NCBI GenBank assembly: GCA_041300525.1
Contig: JBGLNJ010000001.1
Coordinates: forward strand, 4,526,001-4,590,000
Direction of reading: 5' to 3'
Length of the DNA: 64,000 nucleotides
DNA from: JBGLNJ01 sp041300525
Lineage (GTDB): Bacteria; Chloroflexota; Anaerolineae; Fen-1058
Shown here: positions 45,668 through 53,528 of the stretch, piece by piece
How the letters are laid out: every line of letters starts with the position of its first letter
Numbering within the stretch: position 1 is the first letter of the stretch
Notes under the pieces: model-generated
Told to the model about the DNA's origin: nothing
What the model saw: the letters and a program-made list of their open reading frames with translations, nothing else
Databases searched by the model: none
Translations under genes and position numbers: made by a program

Positions 45668-48394
45668 ATGGATGCCTCGGCAAACGAGATAGGAAGAGCG
45701 CTCTTGCGCATCAACCCCACGCTCGTCTCGCTGCTGGATTTGCGCGTGCGGGCCTCTCTCGCGCAGAACCGGCCCGACGACGCGCTGGCCGTGATGCAGC
45801 AGCGCCTCGAGCGCAAAACTTCAGCCACGGCCCAATTGCTGTTGGCCCGCGTCTACCTAGCGCAGGGCGACATGGAAGCGGCGCATCAGGTCTCTCAATC
45901 GCTGGTAAAGGAAAATGTGGCGAGCGGCACCGGCTGGGAACTGCTGGCCGATGTCGAGCTGGCGCGCGGCGATACGGACGGCGCGTTTGCGGCGCTGCGC
46001 CGCGTGAACGACCTCAACCCGCAGAGCCGCGCCTATCTCCTGGGCATGGTCGCCATCTACCAGGCGCGCGGCGATTGGGTGAGCGCCAGCGCCTACGCGG
46101 TGCGCTTGCTGCGCACGGCGGACGTGGAAGGCGATCTGCCTGTCACCCACCTCCGCCGGCTGCGCGATTACTTCCAGGCCAGCGGCGAGAAAACGCGCGT
46201 CGCCGATTTGAACGCCGAGCTCACGCGTCGTTACGCGGATGAGCTGGCCGAGTTGAAAGCGGCCCTGTCCACCACGCTGCGAGCGCGGCCTTCCATCGGG
46301 ATGCGAGCGCCTGAAGCGACGACGGAAGCTGCGCCGTGCGAAGCGCCCCTGCCGCTTGCCGAGCACGCGCCCGTCTCGGAAAAAGAGCGGGCGCGCATCC
46401 TGGAATCTGCCCAACGCCTGTTCGGTTTTGACGCGCTGCTGCCCGGCCAACTGGAAACACTTGCTTGCGTCTTGCGCGGCGAGGACGTGCTCACCATCCT
46501 GCCCACCGGCGGCGGCAAGTCGTTGTGCTACCAGCTTCCGGCGCTGTGCGCCGAGCGCGGGGTGACGCTGGTCGTCTCGCCCCTCATCGCGCTGATGAAA
46601 GACCAGTTGGATTCGCTGCCGTCCGGCGTGCAGGCGCGGGCGACCACACTCAACAGCAGCCTGCAAGGCGACGAGTTGGGCGCGCGGATGGAGCGCATCG
46701 TTGCCGGGGCCTACCGGTTGGTGTATGCCGCGCCGGAGCGATTGCGCCAGCCGCCGTTCTTGCACGCGCTGCGGCGCGCCGGCCTCAACCGGCTGGTGAT
46801 TGACGAGGCGCACTGCGTCAGTATGTGGGGCCACGACTTTCGGCCCGACTATCTCACGCTCGGCCAGGCGCGGCAAGCGTTGGGCCATCCACCGCTTCTG
46901 GCGCTCACCGCCACCGCGCCCTCGCGCGTCCGGCGCGACATTTTGCGCCGCCTGGGCGATATGCGCATCATCGCGGGCGACGTCACCCGTCCCAATTTGC
47001 AACTGGCGGTTTTCCACGCGCGCAACGCCGACGAAAAGCTGGCCCACCTGGTCAACTTTTGCCAGGCGCAATCGGGCAGCGGCATCGTATACGCCGATAC
47101 GCGCGCCCGCTGCGAAGAGCTGGCCGCGCTGCTGCGCCGGCAGGGCGTGTCTGCCGACTATTATCACGCCGGGCTGGCCGACCGGGGCAGGGTGCAGGAC
47201 GATTTCATGGCCGGGCGAGTGCGCGTCGTCGTGGCGACGGTCGCCTTTGGCCTGGGCATTGACAAGCCCGACATCCGTTTCATCGTCCACGTCGTCCCGC
47301 CGCCTTCTCTGGAAGCCTACTACCAGGAGGCCGGCCGCGCCGGGCGCGATGGACAGCCCGCTCGCTGTTTGCTGATGTACGCCACGTCAGACCGCGCCAC
47401 GCTCACCCGCCGCGCGCGCCAGGATGTGATGCCGGTCGAGTTTTTGCGCGCGGTGTACAAGGCCGTCAAGGGCCGCTTTGCCCACGGGCAGGGAGCCGCG
47501 TCGGGCCGAATCGCGCAAGCCGACCTGCAACGCGATTTGCAAAGCGACGACGAGGTGCGTGTGCGGGTGGCGCTTAGCCTGCTGGAAGAAGCGGGCCTCT
47601 TGCAGCGCGGCCCCGATGTGCCGCGCGCCGCCACAGTCTGCTTGACGATTGACGCCCTGCCTGCGACCGCGCTCGAGCTCGCCGCGTTTTGCCAGGCGGC
47701 GTGTTTGCGTCCGGGGCAGGCGTTGACACTAGACTTGGTGGATGTGGCGCGGCGAGCCGATCTGTCGCTGAGTGCGATGGAGGAGCGGGTATTGGATTGG
47801 GCTGACGCGGGCTGGCTCACGTATCGCTCGTCGGGGCGCGATTGGCTGCTGGAATTTCCCAAGGACACGCCGCGCGATGCGCCCGAGCGCGTCGGGGCGA
47901 TGTTGGAGCGATACGAAACCACCCAGATGCAGCGCGTGGACGAGGTGGCGGCGTACGCCCAGACCGGGCGTTGCCGTCACGGCTACCTCAACGCTTACCT
48001 GGGCGGGCGGGTCATCGAGCGCTGCGCGGCGTGCGACAACTGCGTCGCGCTCGAGACGCCGCAGGTCAATACTTTGCCGGATGAGCGAGATCAATGGCTG
48101 GACATCCTGCGTTGCGTCTCGTCGCTCTCGCGTGGCCGCGTCAACCTGGTGTACATCCTGCGCGGTGACGACCAGGCCCCACCCAATGCGCCCCGCAATC
48201 ATTCTGCCTGGGGCGCGCTGGCCTTTCGCTCCGAAACGGCCGTCGAGCGAATGTTGGAGCGCCTGGAGAGCGCCGGGCTTTTGCGGGCGCGGGTTCTTGA
48301 GCACGGCGGCGCGGTGCTCGACCTGACGCCGGCGGGTCAGGCGGCGCTGCAAAACCCGGCGGCGCTGGACGAACTGATACAATTCCCAACCTAG
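45668..48394 (+). CDS. TPR-RecQ fusion: RecQ-family DNA helicase with N-terminal tetratricopeptide region
   Basis: About 908 residues from ATG 45668. Residues ~15-200 are TPR-like helical pairs (LLLARVYLAQGDMEAAHQVS, WELLADVELARGDTDGAFAA); then a RecQ helicase: motif I LPTGGGKSLCYQLPAL, motif II VIDEAHCVSMWGHDFRPDYL, motif VI YYQEAGRAGRDGQPARC. The zinc-binding Cys set is GRCRHGYLNAYLGG ... RCAACDNC, and a winged-helix region follows. RecQ unwinds DNA 3'-5' in recombination and fork repair; the TPR part suggests a protein-partner platform. The extreme N-terminus is probably clipped by the junction with the DnaC-like fragment (~45640). The C-terminus is complete. Confidence 0.87.
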   Translation: MDASANEIGRALLRINPTLVSLLDLRVRASLAQNRPDDALAVMQQRLERKTSATAQLLLARVYLAQGDMEAAHQVSQSLVKENVASGTGWELLADVELARGDTDGAFAALRRVNDLNPQSRAYLLGMVAIYQARGDWVSASAYAVRLLRTADVEGDLPVTHLRRLRDYFQASGEKTRVADLNAELTRRYADELAELKAALSTTLRARPSIGMRAPEATTEAAPCEAPLPLAEHAPVSEKERARILESAQRLFGFDALLPGQLETLACVLRGEDVLTILPTGGGKSLCYQLPALCAERGVTLVVSPLIALMKDQLDSLPSGVQARATTLNSSLQGDELGARMERIVAGAYRLVYAAPERLRQPPFLHALRRAGLNRLVIDEAHCVSMWGHDFRPDYLTLGQARQALGHPPLLALTATAPSRVRRDILRRLGDMRIIAGDVTRPNLQLAVFHARNADEKLAHLVNFCQAQSGSGIVYADTRARCEELAALLRRQGVSADYYHAGLADRGRVQDDFMAGRVRVVVATVAFGLGIDKPDIRFIVHVVPPPSLEAYYQEAGRAGRDGQPARCLLMYATSDRATLTRRARQDVMPVEFLRAVYKAVKGRFAHGQGAASGRIAQADLQRDLQSDDEVRVRVALSLLEEAGLLQRGPDVPRAATVCLTIDALPATALELAAFCQAACLRPGQALTLDLVDVARRADLSLSAMEERVLDWADAGWLTYRSSGRDWLLEFPKDTPRDAPERVGAMLERYETTQMQRVDEVAAYAQTGRCRHGYLNAYLGGRVIERCAACDNCVALETPQVNTLPDERDQWLDILRCVSSLSRGRVNLVYILRGDDQAPPNAPRNHSAWGALAFRSETAVERMLERLESAGLLRARVLEHGGAVLDLTPAGQAALQNPAALDELIQFPT

Positions 48395-48461
48395 CCCTCG
48401 GGCATGTCTGCTCCCTTCCCCTGCGGTACTCTGACGGGGGAAGGGTTGGGGATGAGGGTGA

Positions 48462-48490
48462 TTTGCGCCCAAAATAAAGTGTGGTATGAT
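48462..48490 (+). promoter_or_regulatory. Sigma-70 type promoter of the T-box leader
   Basis: TTGCGC, 17 bases, TATGAT, placed immediately before the start of the T-box fold. Confidence 0.7.
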
Positions 48491-48497
48491 AAAACCA

Positions 48498-48770
48498 ACG
48501 CGACGACCGGGACGAGTAACCGGGCAGGTGAGCAACAGGAATGGAAGGCCGCAGACTGAAAGCCTTCTTTGCCACCGCCGGTGAAAACCACCCGTGAGCG
48601 AGCCGGTGAACAGCCATAGGCCCAGTAGCCTGCTCCGGGAACGCCCGTTACAGCGCAAGAGTGACGGTTTAAAGTGAATGTAGGCCGACATCCCAATGTC
48701 GGCAAACCGTCAAGTGGGTGGAACCACGGGAGACAACGCCTCTCGTCCCAGTCGGGATGAGAGGCGTGTG
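48498..48770 (+). ncRNA. T-box riboswitch leader with terminator
   Basis: The T-box sequence GTGGGTGGAACCACGG (about 48714-48729), which pairs with the tRNA acceptor end, is followed by a terminator: stem ACGCCTCTCGTCCC / GGGATGAGAGGCGT, then GTGTATTTT. Upstream lies a long Stem I: the GTAACCGGGC / GCCCGTTAC base pairs close ~110 bases containing several nested stems, including one capped by GCCGGTGAAAACC. T-boxes sense uncharged tRNA and control aminoacyl-tRNA synthetase or amino-acid genes. I could not fix the specifier codon. Downstream no synthetase is present. Confidence 0.85.
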
Positions 48771-48787
48771 TATTTTGGATAGAGAGT

Positions 48788-49121
48788 ATGCCAGAGTTCT
48801 TGACCCGGCTAACCGCATCCATGGATTGGGTCTCATTCGGCCTGGGATTCGCCGCCGCGTGCATTAGGCGGTGGCACGGACAATGGCGCGACCTTAGCCC
48901 ATGTGACGGTGGCCCATGAATTGGATGAGCAACTCAAGTGGCGACTCTATGCGGGCAATCCCCAGTCCATTTCCCTCGTGGCCATTGACCTCAAAACCCA
49001 CGTGGGTCGGTTGCGCGAAGGTGGCCAGCACATCTATGGCAAAACCCGCGAATCCCCTTGGCGAGAACCACGGGCCGCCTGTGGTGCGATTGTGGGAGCC
49101 TTGAGCGTAAGGAACGATTAA
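48788..49121 (+). pseudogene. Two short coding remnants downstream of the T-box
   Basis: The ATG at 48788 opens MPEFLTRLTASMDWVSFGLG then FAAAC, which looks like the start of a membrane protein and not a synthetase. Near 48867 a different frame takes over: GGGTDNGATLAHVTVAHELD, EQLKWRLYAGNPQSISLVAI, RESPWREPRAACGAIVGALS, stop at 49121. The second piece is a well-formed protein C-terminus of ~85 residues whose family I do not recognise. Neither is complete. Confidence 0.4.
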
Positions 49122-49124
49122 TGC

Positions 49125-49162
49125 AGACCCGACAGGTCTTGAAGACACTGTCGGGTCTTGTA
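49125..49162 (+). terminator. Rho-independent terminator
   Basis: Stem AGACCCGACA / TGTCGGGTCT around GGTCTTGAAGACAC, then a T-rich tail (TGTAGTTTG), four bases after the stop at 49121. Confidence 0.78.
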
Positions 49163-49176
49163 GTTTGAATCGCCCG

Positions 49177-49493
49177 CGCTGGGCAGTTACTGCTTCCGCG
49201 CTGACAAGAGCAGCGTGCAGTATTGGAGCGGGCCAAGCAATCACTGTACCGTGCCAGGCTGCACCAGCGTCACGGTCACGCTGACGCTGGGTGGCGCAAG
49301 CAACGGCGGAAGAGCATTGGCGCAGACCCGTCTGCCGGTGAACGATCCAGGCTTGCTATTCCTGGCTCCGCTGGCGGTGTTGGCTCTGGCAGGGCGAAAA
49401 GGGAAACGGCAACGCTGGGCCACGCTGGCCGCGGCGATGTTGCTTGCAGTGGCCGTGATGGGCATGGGCGCGACGCTGGCCGGTGACGAGTAG
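49177..49493 (+). pseudogene. Surface protein C-terminus with membrane segments
   Basis: No start; about 100 residues reading SSVQYWSGPSNHCTVPGCTS, VTVTLTLGG, then two hydrophobic stretches (GLLFLAPLAVLALAGRKGKR; WATLAAAMLLAVAVMGMGAT) separated by a basic cluster. A small Ig-like or Cys-paired domain followed by an anchoring region. The start of the protein is lost at the junction after the terminator (~49177). Confidence 0.45.
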
Positions 49494-49499
49494 CTTCTC

Positions 49500-49766
49500 G
49501 ACCAGTGGGGCCGAAAAAGCTTCCTTGTACTTGAGCCAACTGTGGAGTTTGGCTTTCTTGTTAGCCTGGTAACTAACAAGTTTGCGGTTAAATTCCTCGG
49601 TCGGGGTCAGCAGCGGCGCGTATTCCAGTTCCAGCGCGATCCGTGCTTCGCAGGAGGTCGCACCATCGTTGGCGTATGCCGCGCGGATTTTCATCTCGTG
49701 GACTGGTGATACGTCCACTTCAAAAGGTGGCAAAGGTATTTGGAATGCAACAGCTTGAGATTTCAT
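49500..49766 (-). pseudogene. Unrecognised protein, C-terminus possibly cut
   Basis: From ATG 49766: KSQAVAFQIPLPPFEVDVSP, VHEMKIRAAYANDGATSCEA, RIALELEYAPLLTPTEEFNR, then a Lys-rich stretch to YKEAFSAPLVEKLL, where the frame meets the end of the opposite-strand surface protein (49493). About 89 residues, beta-strand rich at first. No family recognised; composition is less GC-rich than the neighbours. Confidence 0.4.
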
Positions 49767-49789
49767 CACAAGAGAGTATAAACGCATCG

Positions 49790-49885
49790 CATAGCGCGGC
49801 CTCCGGCCGCAACCAAATTTAAACGCAAAGACGCAAAGGTCGCAAAGGTTCTTTTAAGAATTCTTGGCGTCTTGGCGGTTCAAAA
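49790..49885. repeat. Intergenic repeat block
   Basis: 49790-49820 is the inverted copy of 17460-17490 (30/31 identical). It is followed by AACGCAAAGACGCAAAGG and, after a TTCTTTTAAGAATTCTT palindrome, CTTGGCGTCTTGGCGGTTC, i.e. inverted wording of the same AAGACGC phrase. The same phrase is found translated inside the PBP fragment. Confidence 0.6.
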
Positions 49886-49974
49886 TAAATCTCGCGGATC
49901 GCGCAATTGTTTCAGAGAAATACTATAGTTTTGGCAAACAACCGATGTTGACAGACCCGCTTATCGGTGCTAAC

Positions 49975-50481
49975 ATGCCAACCACTATGGACAAACTCGA
50001 AGATAAACTTGAAAACATCGTCGGACGCATGTTGGCCGAGCGCAAGCTGACGTTGGCGACGGCCGAGTCTTGCACAGGCGGATTGCTGGGGCATCGCATC
50101 ACCGACGTGCCCGGCAGTTCGGATTATTTTCAAGGCGGCATCATTGCCTACTCTTATGACGCCAAAGAGCGGCTGCTGGGCGTCCATCACGACACGCTGT
50201 ATGAGCACGGCGCGGTGAGCCCGGAGACGGCGATTGAGATGGCGCGCGGCGCGCGCAAGGCGTTGGGAACGGATGTGGCAGTGAGCATCACGGGCATCGC
50301 CGGGCCGGGCGGGGGGATGCCGGGCAAGCCGGTCGGCCTGGTGTACATCGCGCTTTCGTCGCGTGACCGGGAGCGTGTGGAACATTTTGTGTGGGAGAGC
50401 GACCGCGAAGGCAACAAGGTCCACTCCGCCGATGCGGCGCTGGCGATGCTGAAGGAATATCTGGATCAATTGCCTGGTTGA
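49975..50481 (+). CDS. pncC: Nicotinamide-nucleotide amidohydrolase (CinA C-terminal domain protein)
   Basis: 168 residues (164 if the ATG at 49987 is used). Hydrolyses NMN to nicotinate mononucleotide and ammonia in pyridine-nucleotide salvage. TLATAESCTGGLLGHRITDV holds the conserved ESCTGG, FQGGIIAYSYDAKERLLGV and TDVAVSITGIAGPGGGMPGK the rest of the CinA-C active site. Standalone form without the N-terminal competence domain. No clear ribosome site; the upstream 150 bases are repeats. Confidence 0.9.
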   Translation: MPTTMDKLEDKLENIVGRMLAERKLTLATAESCTGGLLGHRITDVPGSSDYFQGGIIAYSYDAKERLLGVHHDTLYEHGAVSPETAIEMARGARKALGTDVAVSITGIAGPGGGMPGKPVGLVYIALSSRDRERVEHFVWESDREGNKVHSADAALAMLKEYLDQLPG

Positions 50482-50524
50482 TTGTCCATGAAGGGAAGAT
50501 GTTTCAGTGTTCCTTCGCGGATAA

Positions 50525-50782
50525 ATGAGTGACGCGATGAGATTCGTCAACGAGCCTGTGCCGGTCGAGGTCCGCATCAGCGCGGATGGCGCGCCGCAGC
50601 CGGTCGCCTTTGCGTGGGAAGGTCGTCGCTACGAGGTGGCCGACCGAGGTCGCACGTGGGTCGAGGGCGATGTGCGGTGTTTCCTGGTGATGACGCCCAC
50701 TGACCAAGTCTTTGAACTCCGCGTGCTGTCCGATGGCCGTTGGATGTTAGCCCGCGCCGCCGAACGTCCGCACATCGCTTGA
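50525..50782 (+). CDS. DUF6504-like small protein
   Basis: 85 residues: MRFVNEPVPVEVRISADGAP, then PVAFAWEGRRYEVADRGRTW and a C-terminal CFLVMTPTDQVFELRVLSDG. This is the compact beta-sheet pattern of DUF6504-type proteins (small proteins often met beside Y-family polymerase genes in Actinobacteria). Function unknown. Starts 44 bases after pncC on the same strand. Confidence 0.6.
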   Translation: MSDAMRFVNEPVPVEVRISADGAPQPVAFAWEGRRYEVADRGRTWVEGDVRCFLVMTPTDQVFELRVLSDGRWMLARAAERPHIA

Positions 50783-50803
50783 GGACGCGGACAAGCCTCG
50801 CCT

Positions 50804-51697
50804 CTACTTGACCAGTCGGCTGAACACCGTCACCTCATCGCCCGTTGCTGTGAATCCAAAGTGGCGATACAAGTGCAGCGCATCCTCGTTATCCGTCTGT
50901 GTATTCAGTGTGATGGTCTCGGCGCCCTGCGCCCTAAAGTGCGTAATGAGGGCCTCCAATAATCGCGTGCCGATGCCTTGCCCCTGTTGTTCCGGGTGAA
51001 CGGCCAAGCGCGTGATATGGGCTCTCGCTCCGCAAGAGTGTCCAAAGCCATAGCCCACGGGCTGGTCGCTGCATTGCGCCACGATAAAGCGCGTTGGGTG
51101 TTGCATCGCGCGAAAGAAGGTCGTTCCGCTGTACCACCACTCGGCGCCGAAAGCGGCGTGATCCAGGGCCGTGATGGCGTCCAGGTCCGCCGGTTCGGCT
51201 TCGCGCACGAGGATGCCGTTCGTGCTTGGGCGAGGGGGGAAGGTCGCATCGCTTTGACAAAGCGTGACCACGCGCGTCATGGGTGAAAAGTTATGCTCTG
51301 GCAGCTTGTCCGAAAGCCAGTCGGCCCAGGCCATGCATGCCAGTTTGCCGACGCCCTGCAAGCGCAAGGCAACCAGCAAGGACGGCAGGAGAACGTCGAG
51401 CAGCACATTCGCGCTCAAGCCATCTTCCATGACCACCGCGCGCAGCCAGGCTACCTCCGATGTATCTCGCACGCCCATCCCCAGCCCGACGATGCGCCGG
51501 TCGGCCTGCGCGACCAGGCAGGCCGGATTCCCAATCCATTCTTCTAGCGTCCACCAGTCCAGTTGGAGGTGCGCCCGTGCGCTTGCCTCGACCAGGCGAT
51601 GCAAGGCCGGCAGGTCATGCTCCCGCGCCGGGCGAACGGTCAGGTCGGCGCGGCGCAAGGGGGTGAATAATGTAGGTCGCACGCAAGCCTCACTCAA
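50804..51697 (-). CDS. Tandem-GNAT acetyltransferase
   Basis: 297 residues. Two GNAT folds in one chain: a degenerate N-terminal one (DLTVRPAREHDLPALHRLVE through ALRLQGVGKLACMAWADWLS) and a good C-terminal one with HITRLAVHPEQQGQGIGTRL (acetyl-CoA loop Q-x-x-G-x-G) and TDNEDALHLYRHFGFTATGD. Mycothiol-synthase-like architecture, but the substrate cannot be inferred. It ends convergent to the DUF6504-like gene, 21 bases apart. Confidence 0.82.
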   Translation of the reverse strand: MSEACVRPTLFTPLRRADLTVRPAREHDLPALHRLVEASARAHLQLDWWTLEEWIGNPACLVAQADRRIVGLGMGVRDTSEVAWLRAVVMEDGLSANVLLDVLLPSLLVALRLQGVGKLACMAWADWLSDKLPEHNFSPMTRVVTLCQSDATFPPRPSTNGILVREAEPADLDAITALDHAAFGAEWWYSGTTFFRAMQHPTRFIVAQCSDQPVGYGFGHSCGARAHITRLAVHPEQQGQGIGTRLLEALITHFRAQGAETITLNTQTDNEDALHLYRHFGFTATGDEVTVFSRLVK

Positions 51698-51759
51698 AAG
51701 GATTTGCGTGAATCATAACATCACATCGAGCAAAATTCAAATTTCAAAAGGCAATCGGG

Positions 51760-51788
51760 TTGACGATTTGCGCCCTTTGTGTTATGAT
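51760..51788 (+). promoter_or_regulatory. Near-consensus sigma-70 promoter of infC
   Basis: TTGACG, 17 bases, TATGAT; the best promoter match in the window. The upstream 50 bases are AT-rich (possible UP element). Confidence 0.8.
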
Positions 51789-51799
51789 TTTGCCACGTT

Positions 51800-51823
51800 G
51801 CGCCCGGGAGCGGATCCGGGCGC
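51800..51823 (+). promoter_or_regulatory. Leader hairpin between promoter and infC
   Basis: GCGCCCGG / CCGGGCGC stem with an AG-rich loop, followed by GCGTTT. It starts about 10 bases after the expected transcription start. Could be an attenuator or a protein-binding site; the short T-run argues against efficient termination. Confidence 0.5.
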
Positions 51824-51849
51824 GTTTAGGATAGTGAGAGGAAAAGCGT

Positions 51850-51964
51850 ATTAGCGCCAGAGATCATCGCACTAACGAAGGCATCCGGGTCCGTGAAGTC
51901 CGGCTGATCGGCCGCGATGGACAACACATCGGCATTGTGTCCATTCAGGAAGCTCTCCGCCTCG
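51850..51964 (+). pseudogene. infC: Translation initiation factor IF-3, N-terminal fragment with ATT start
   Basis: Reads ISARDHRTNEGIRVREVRLI then GRDGQHIGIVSIQEALRLAR from an ATT codon at 51850, with GAGAGGA about eight bases upstream. IF-3 N-domain sequence (RxNExIRxxEVRLI, QxGIxxxxEALxxA) is unmistakable. The ATT start matches the autoregulated AUU start of infC in Escherichia coli. Only ~38 of ~180 residues remain; at 51964 the sequence turns into the opposite-strand L27 gene. Promoter and leader hairpin are intact upstream. The downstream partners rpmI and rplT are absent. Confidence 0.83.
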
Positions 51965-52169
51965 CCCGCGAAACACCTTCAATTGTTGCAAATAATGTAT
52001 CATCACTACCACGACCAACATTTTGTCCGGGTTTGATGCGTGTTCCACGCTGCCGTACAAGGATGTTTCCAGAAATTACTTTCTGACCAGCATATCTTTT
52101 AACACCAAGTCGTTGTGCATTACTATCACGACCATTGCGACTTGATCCGCCACCTTTTTTATGTGCCAT
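51965..52169 (-). pseudogene. rpmA: Ribosomal protein L27, N-terminal fragment
   Basis: ATG 52169: MAHKKGGGSSRNGRDSNAQR, LGVKRYAGQKVISGNILVRQ, RGTRIKPGQNVGRGSDDTLF, ATIEGV, then lost at the join with infC. L27 lies at the peptidyl-transferase centre of the 50S subunit; ~20 C-terminal residues are missing. Codons are distinctly AT-rich (many AAA, GGT, ACA) against the GC-rich surroundings, so the piece probably comes from another genome. Preceded by the end of rplU, the standard rplU-rpmA order. Confidence 0.9.
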
Positions 52170-52174
52170 AATAT

Positions 52175-52297
52175 CTACTCCAACTCAATCGAATTAACCA
52201 TCAAACGGGTGTACTGTTGGCGATGGCCGGTTTTAACCCGAATGCGTTTCTTGGGTCGATACTTAAAGACAACGATCTTTGGACCCTTGACATGGGA
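52175..52297 (-). pseudogene. rplU: Ribosomal protein L21, C-terminal fragment
   Basis: About 40 residues: VKGPKIVVFKYRPKKRIRVK then TGHRQQYTRLMVNSIELE and the stop at 52175. KIxVFKYxPKxxxRxxxGHRQxYTxL is the L21 signature. The first ~60 residues are replaced at ~52297. Same AT-rich coding style as the rpmA fragment it precedes by five bases. Confidence 0.88.
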
Positions 52298-52440
52298 AAA
52301 TTTAGGGTAGCCCATTCCCATTCCTCCCGCGCAGACCCAGTCGGCCACACAGTTCGTGGGCAAACCGTCATGGTACCAACTAACACTTCCCTCGTTCTCG
52401 GATGCCCCCGGCACCTGGGTGTGGGTACACGATTAATCTG
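52298..52440 (-). other. Unassigned remnant upstream of the rplU fragment
   Basis: Minus-strand frames give short plausible protein, for example THTQVPGASENEGSVSWYHD then GLPTNCVADWVCAGGMGMGY, with Trp/Cys-rich wording as in extracellular domains, ending without a known family. Too short to assign. Confidence 0.3.
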
Positions 52441-52460
52441 AAACCAGAGGAATAATAGCC

Positions 52461-52497
52461 ACCCTTGCGAAGGGTGTGAAACCCTTCGCAAGGGTGA
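52461..52497. repeat. Hairpin repeat CACCCTTGCGAAGGGT
   Basis: Perfect 16-bp arms with a five-base loop; homologue of 8321-8360. Lies 21 bases before the lipase-like gene. Confidence 0.75.
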
Positions 52498-52518
52498 GAT
52501 GTCACACGGAGGATCAAC

Positions 52519-53349
52519 ATGCAACACACCGAAGGAAAATTCAACGCGAGCGACGGGCTGGAACTCTACGACCAGGCCTGGCGGCCCGATGGTGAAACGA
52601 AGGCCGTGCTCGCCGTCGTTCACGGTTACGGCGAGCACAGTGGACGCTATCTCAACCCGGTCAACTATTTTGTGCCGCGCAGCTACGCGCTATACGCTTA
52701 CGACTTGCGCGGGCATGGCAAATCCGCCGGGCAGCGCGGGCACATTAACCACTTTGACGAGTACCTGTCCGACACGGACACGTTCCTCAAGCGGGTGCGC
52801 GAACAGCAGCCCGGCCGCAAGGTGTTCCTGCTCGGCCACAGCCTGGGCGGGTTGATCGTCGCCGCGTATGCGCAAGACCATCCCGGCGAGCTGCCGGGGC
52901 TGATCATGTCCTCGGCATTTCTGGGTTTCAAGATGCAGGTGCCGGGCTGGAAAGCGATGGTCGGCCGGGTCATGTCCGCCCTGAACCCGGCGATGACGAT
53001 GAAAAACGACTTGTCCGCCAGCCTGCTTTCGCACGACCCGGCTGTCGTGGCCGCTTACGATACCGATCCGCTCAACCATCACGTGGCGACGGCGCGTTGG
53101 TTCACCGAAATCGTCGCTGCGCAAACACGGACGCTCGACCGGGCGGGCGAACTGACAATCCCAGTGCTGGTGCTCTACGCCGGCGCGGATCAGATTGCCG
53201 ACCCCGAAGGCAGCGCCTTGTTCTTTGAGCGCGTCAAGCTGACCGACAAGGCCTCGCATCGCTATGACGGCTATTATCACGAGACCTTTAACGAGGTAGA
53301 TAAAGACACTGTCTTTCGAGACCTCGAAGTATGGCTGGCGATGCGCTAG
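52519..53349 (+). CDS. Alpha/beta hydrolase, monoacylglycerol lipase-like
   Basis: 276 residues, ATG 52519 after ACGGAGGA. VVHGYGEHSGRYLNPVNYF supplies the HGxGEHxxRY motif of the monoglyceride lipase group; FLLGHSLGGLIVAAYA the nucleophile Ser; VLYAGADQIADPEGS the Asp; and the catalytic His is in DGYYHETFNEVDKD. No signal peptide, so cytosolic hydrolysis of monoacylglycerols or similar esters is likely. Complete; followed 54 bases later by tRNA-Arg. Confidence 0.9.
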   Translation: MQHTEGKFNASDGLELYDQAWRPDGETKAVLAVVHGYGEHSGRYLNPVNYFVPRSYALYAYDLRGHGKSAGQRGHINHFDEYLSDTDTFLKRVREQQPGRKVFLLGHSLGGLIVAAYAQDHPGELPGLIMSSAFLGFKMQVPGWKAMVGRVMSALNPAMTMKNDLSASLLSHDPAVVAAYDTDPLNHHVATARWFTEIVAAQTRTLDRAGELTIPVLVLYAGADQIADPEGSALFFERVKLTDKASHRYDGYYHETFNEVDKDTVFRDLEVWLAMR

Positions 53350-53402
53350 GCAAAATATCGCCTTGTCCCACGCGAGTGAGAGTGATATAATCTGTACTGC
53401 TT

Positions 53403-53475
53403 GCCCCTGTAGCTCAACGGATAGAGCGAGGCACTCCTAAGGCCGAGGTTGTGGGTCCAATTCCCGCCAGGGGCA
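53403..53475 (+). tRNA. tRNA-Arg (anticodon CCT)
   Basis: 73 bases: acceptor GCCCCTG / CAGGGGC with discriminator A, D arm GCTC-AACGGATA-GAGC, anticodon loop CTCCTAA, T arm GTGGG-TCCAATT-CCCGC. Anticodon CCT reads AGG. The anticodon stem (AGGCA / GGCCG) has only three good pairs, and the T loop has TCC in place of TTC, so either the gene is degenerate or bases are wrong. CCA is not encoded. Confidence 0.75.
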
Positions 53476-53479
53476 CTAG

Positions 53480-53517
53480 ACCTCCGAGGTTCCGTCGCGG
53501 ACCTCGGAGGTTTCGTT
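53480..53517 (+). terminator. Terminator after tRNA-Arg
   Basis: Perfect 11-bp stem ACCTCCGAGGT / ACCTCGGAGGT with a TCCGTCGCGG loop, then TTCGTTCT, five bases after the tRNA. Confidence 0.8.
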
Positions 53518-53528
53518 CTGTCAGTTCA

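Noticed and set aside
45857..47290. 477-residue minus-strand open frame
   Set aside because: Antisense to the RecQ gene; composition typical of shadow frames.
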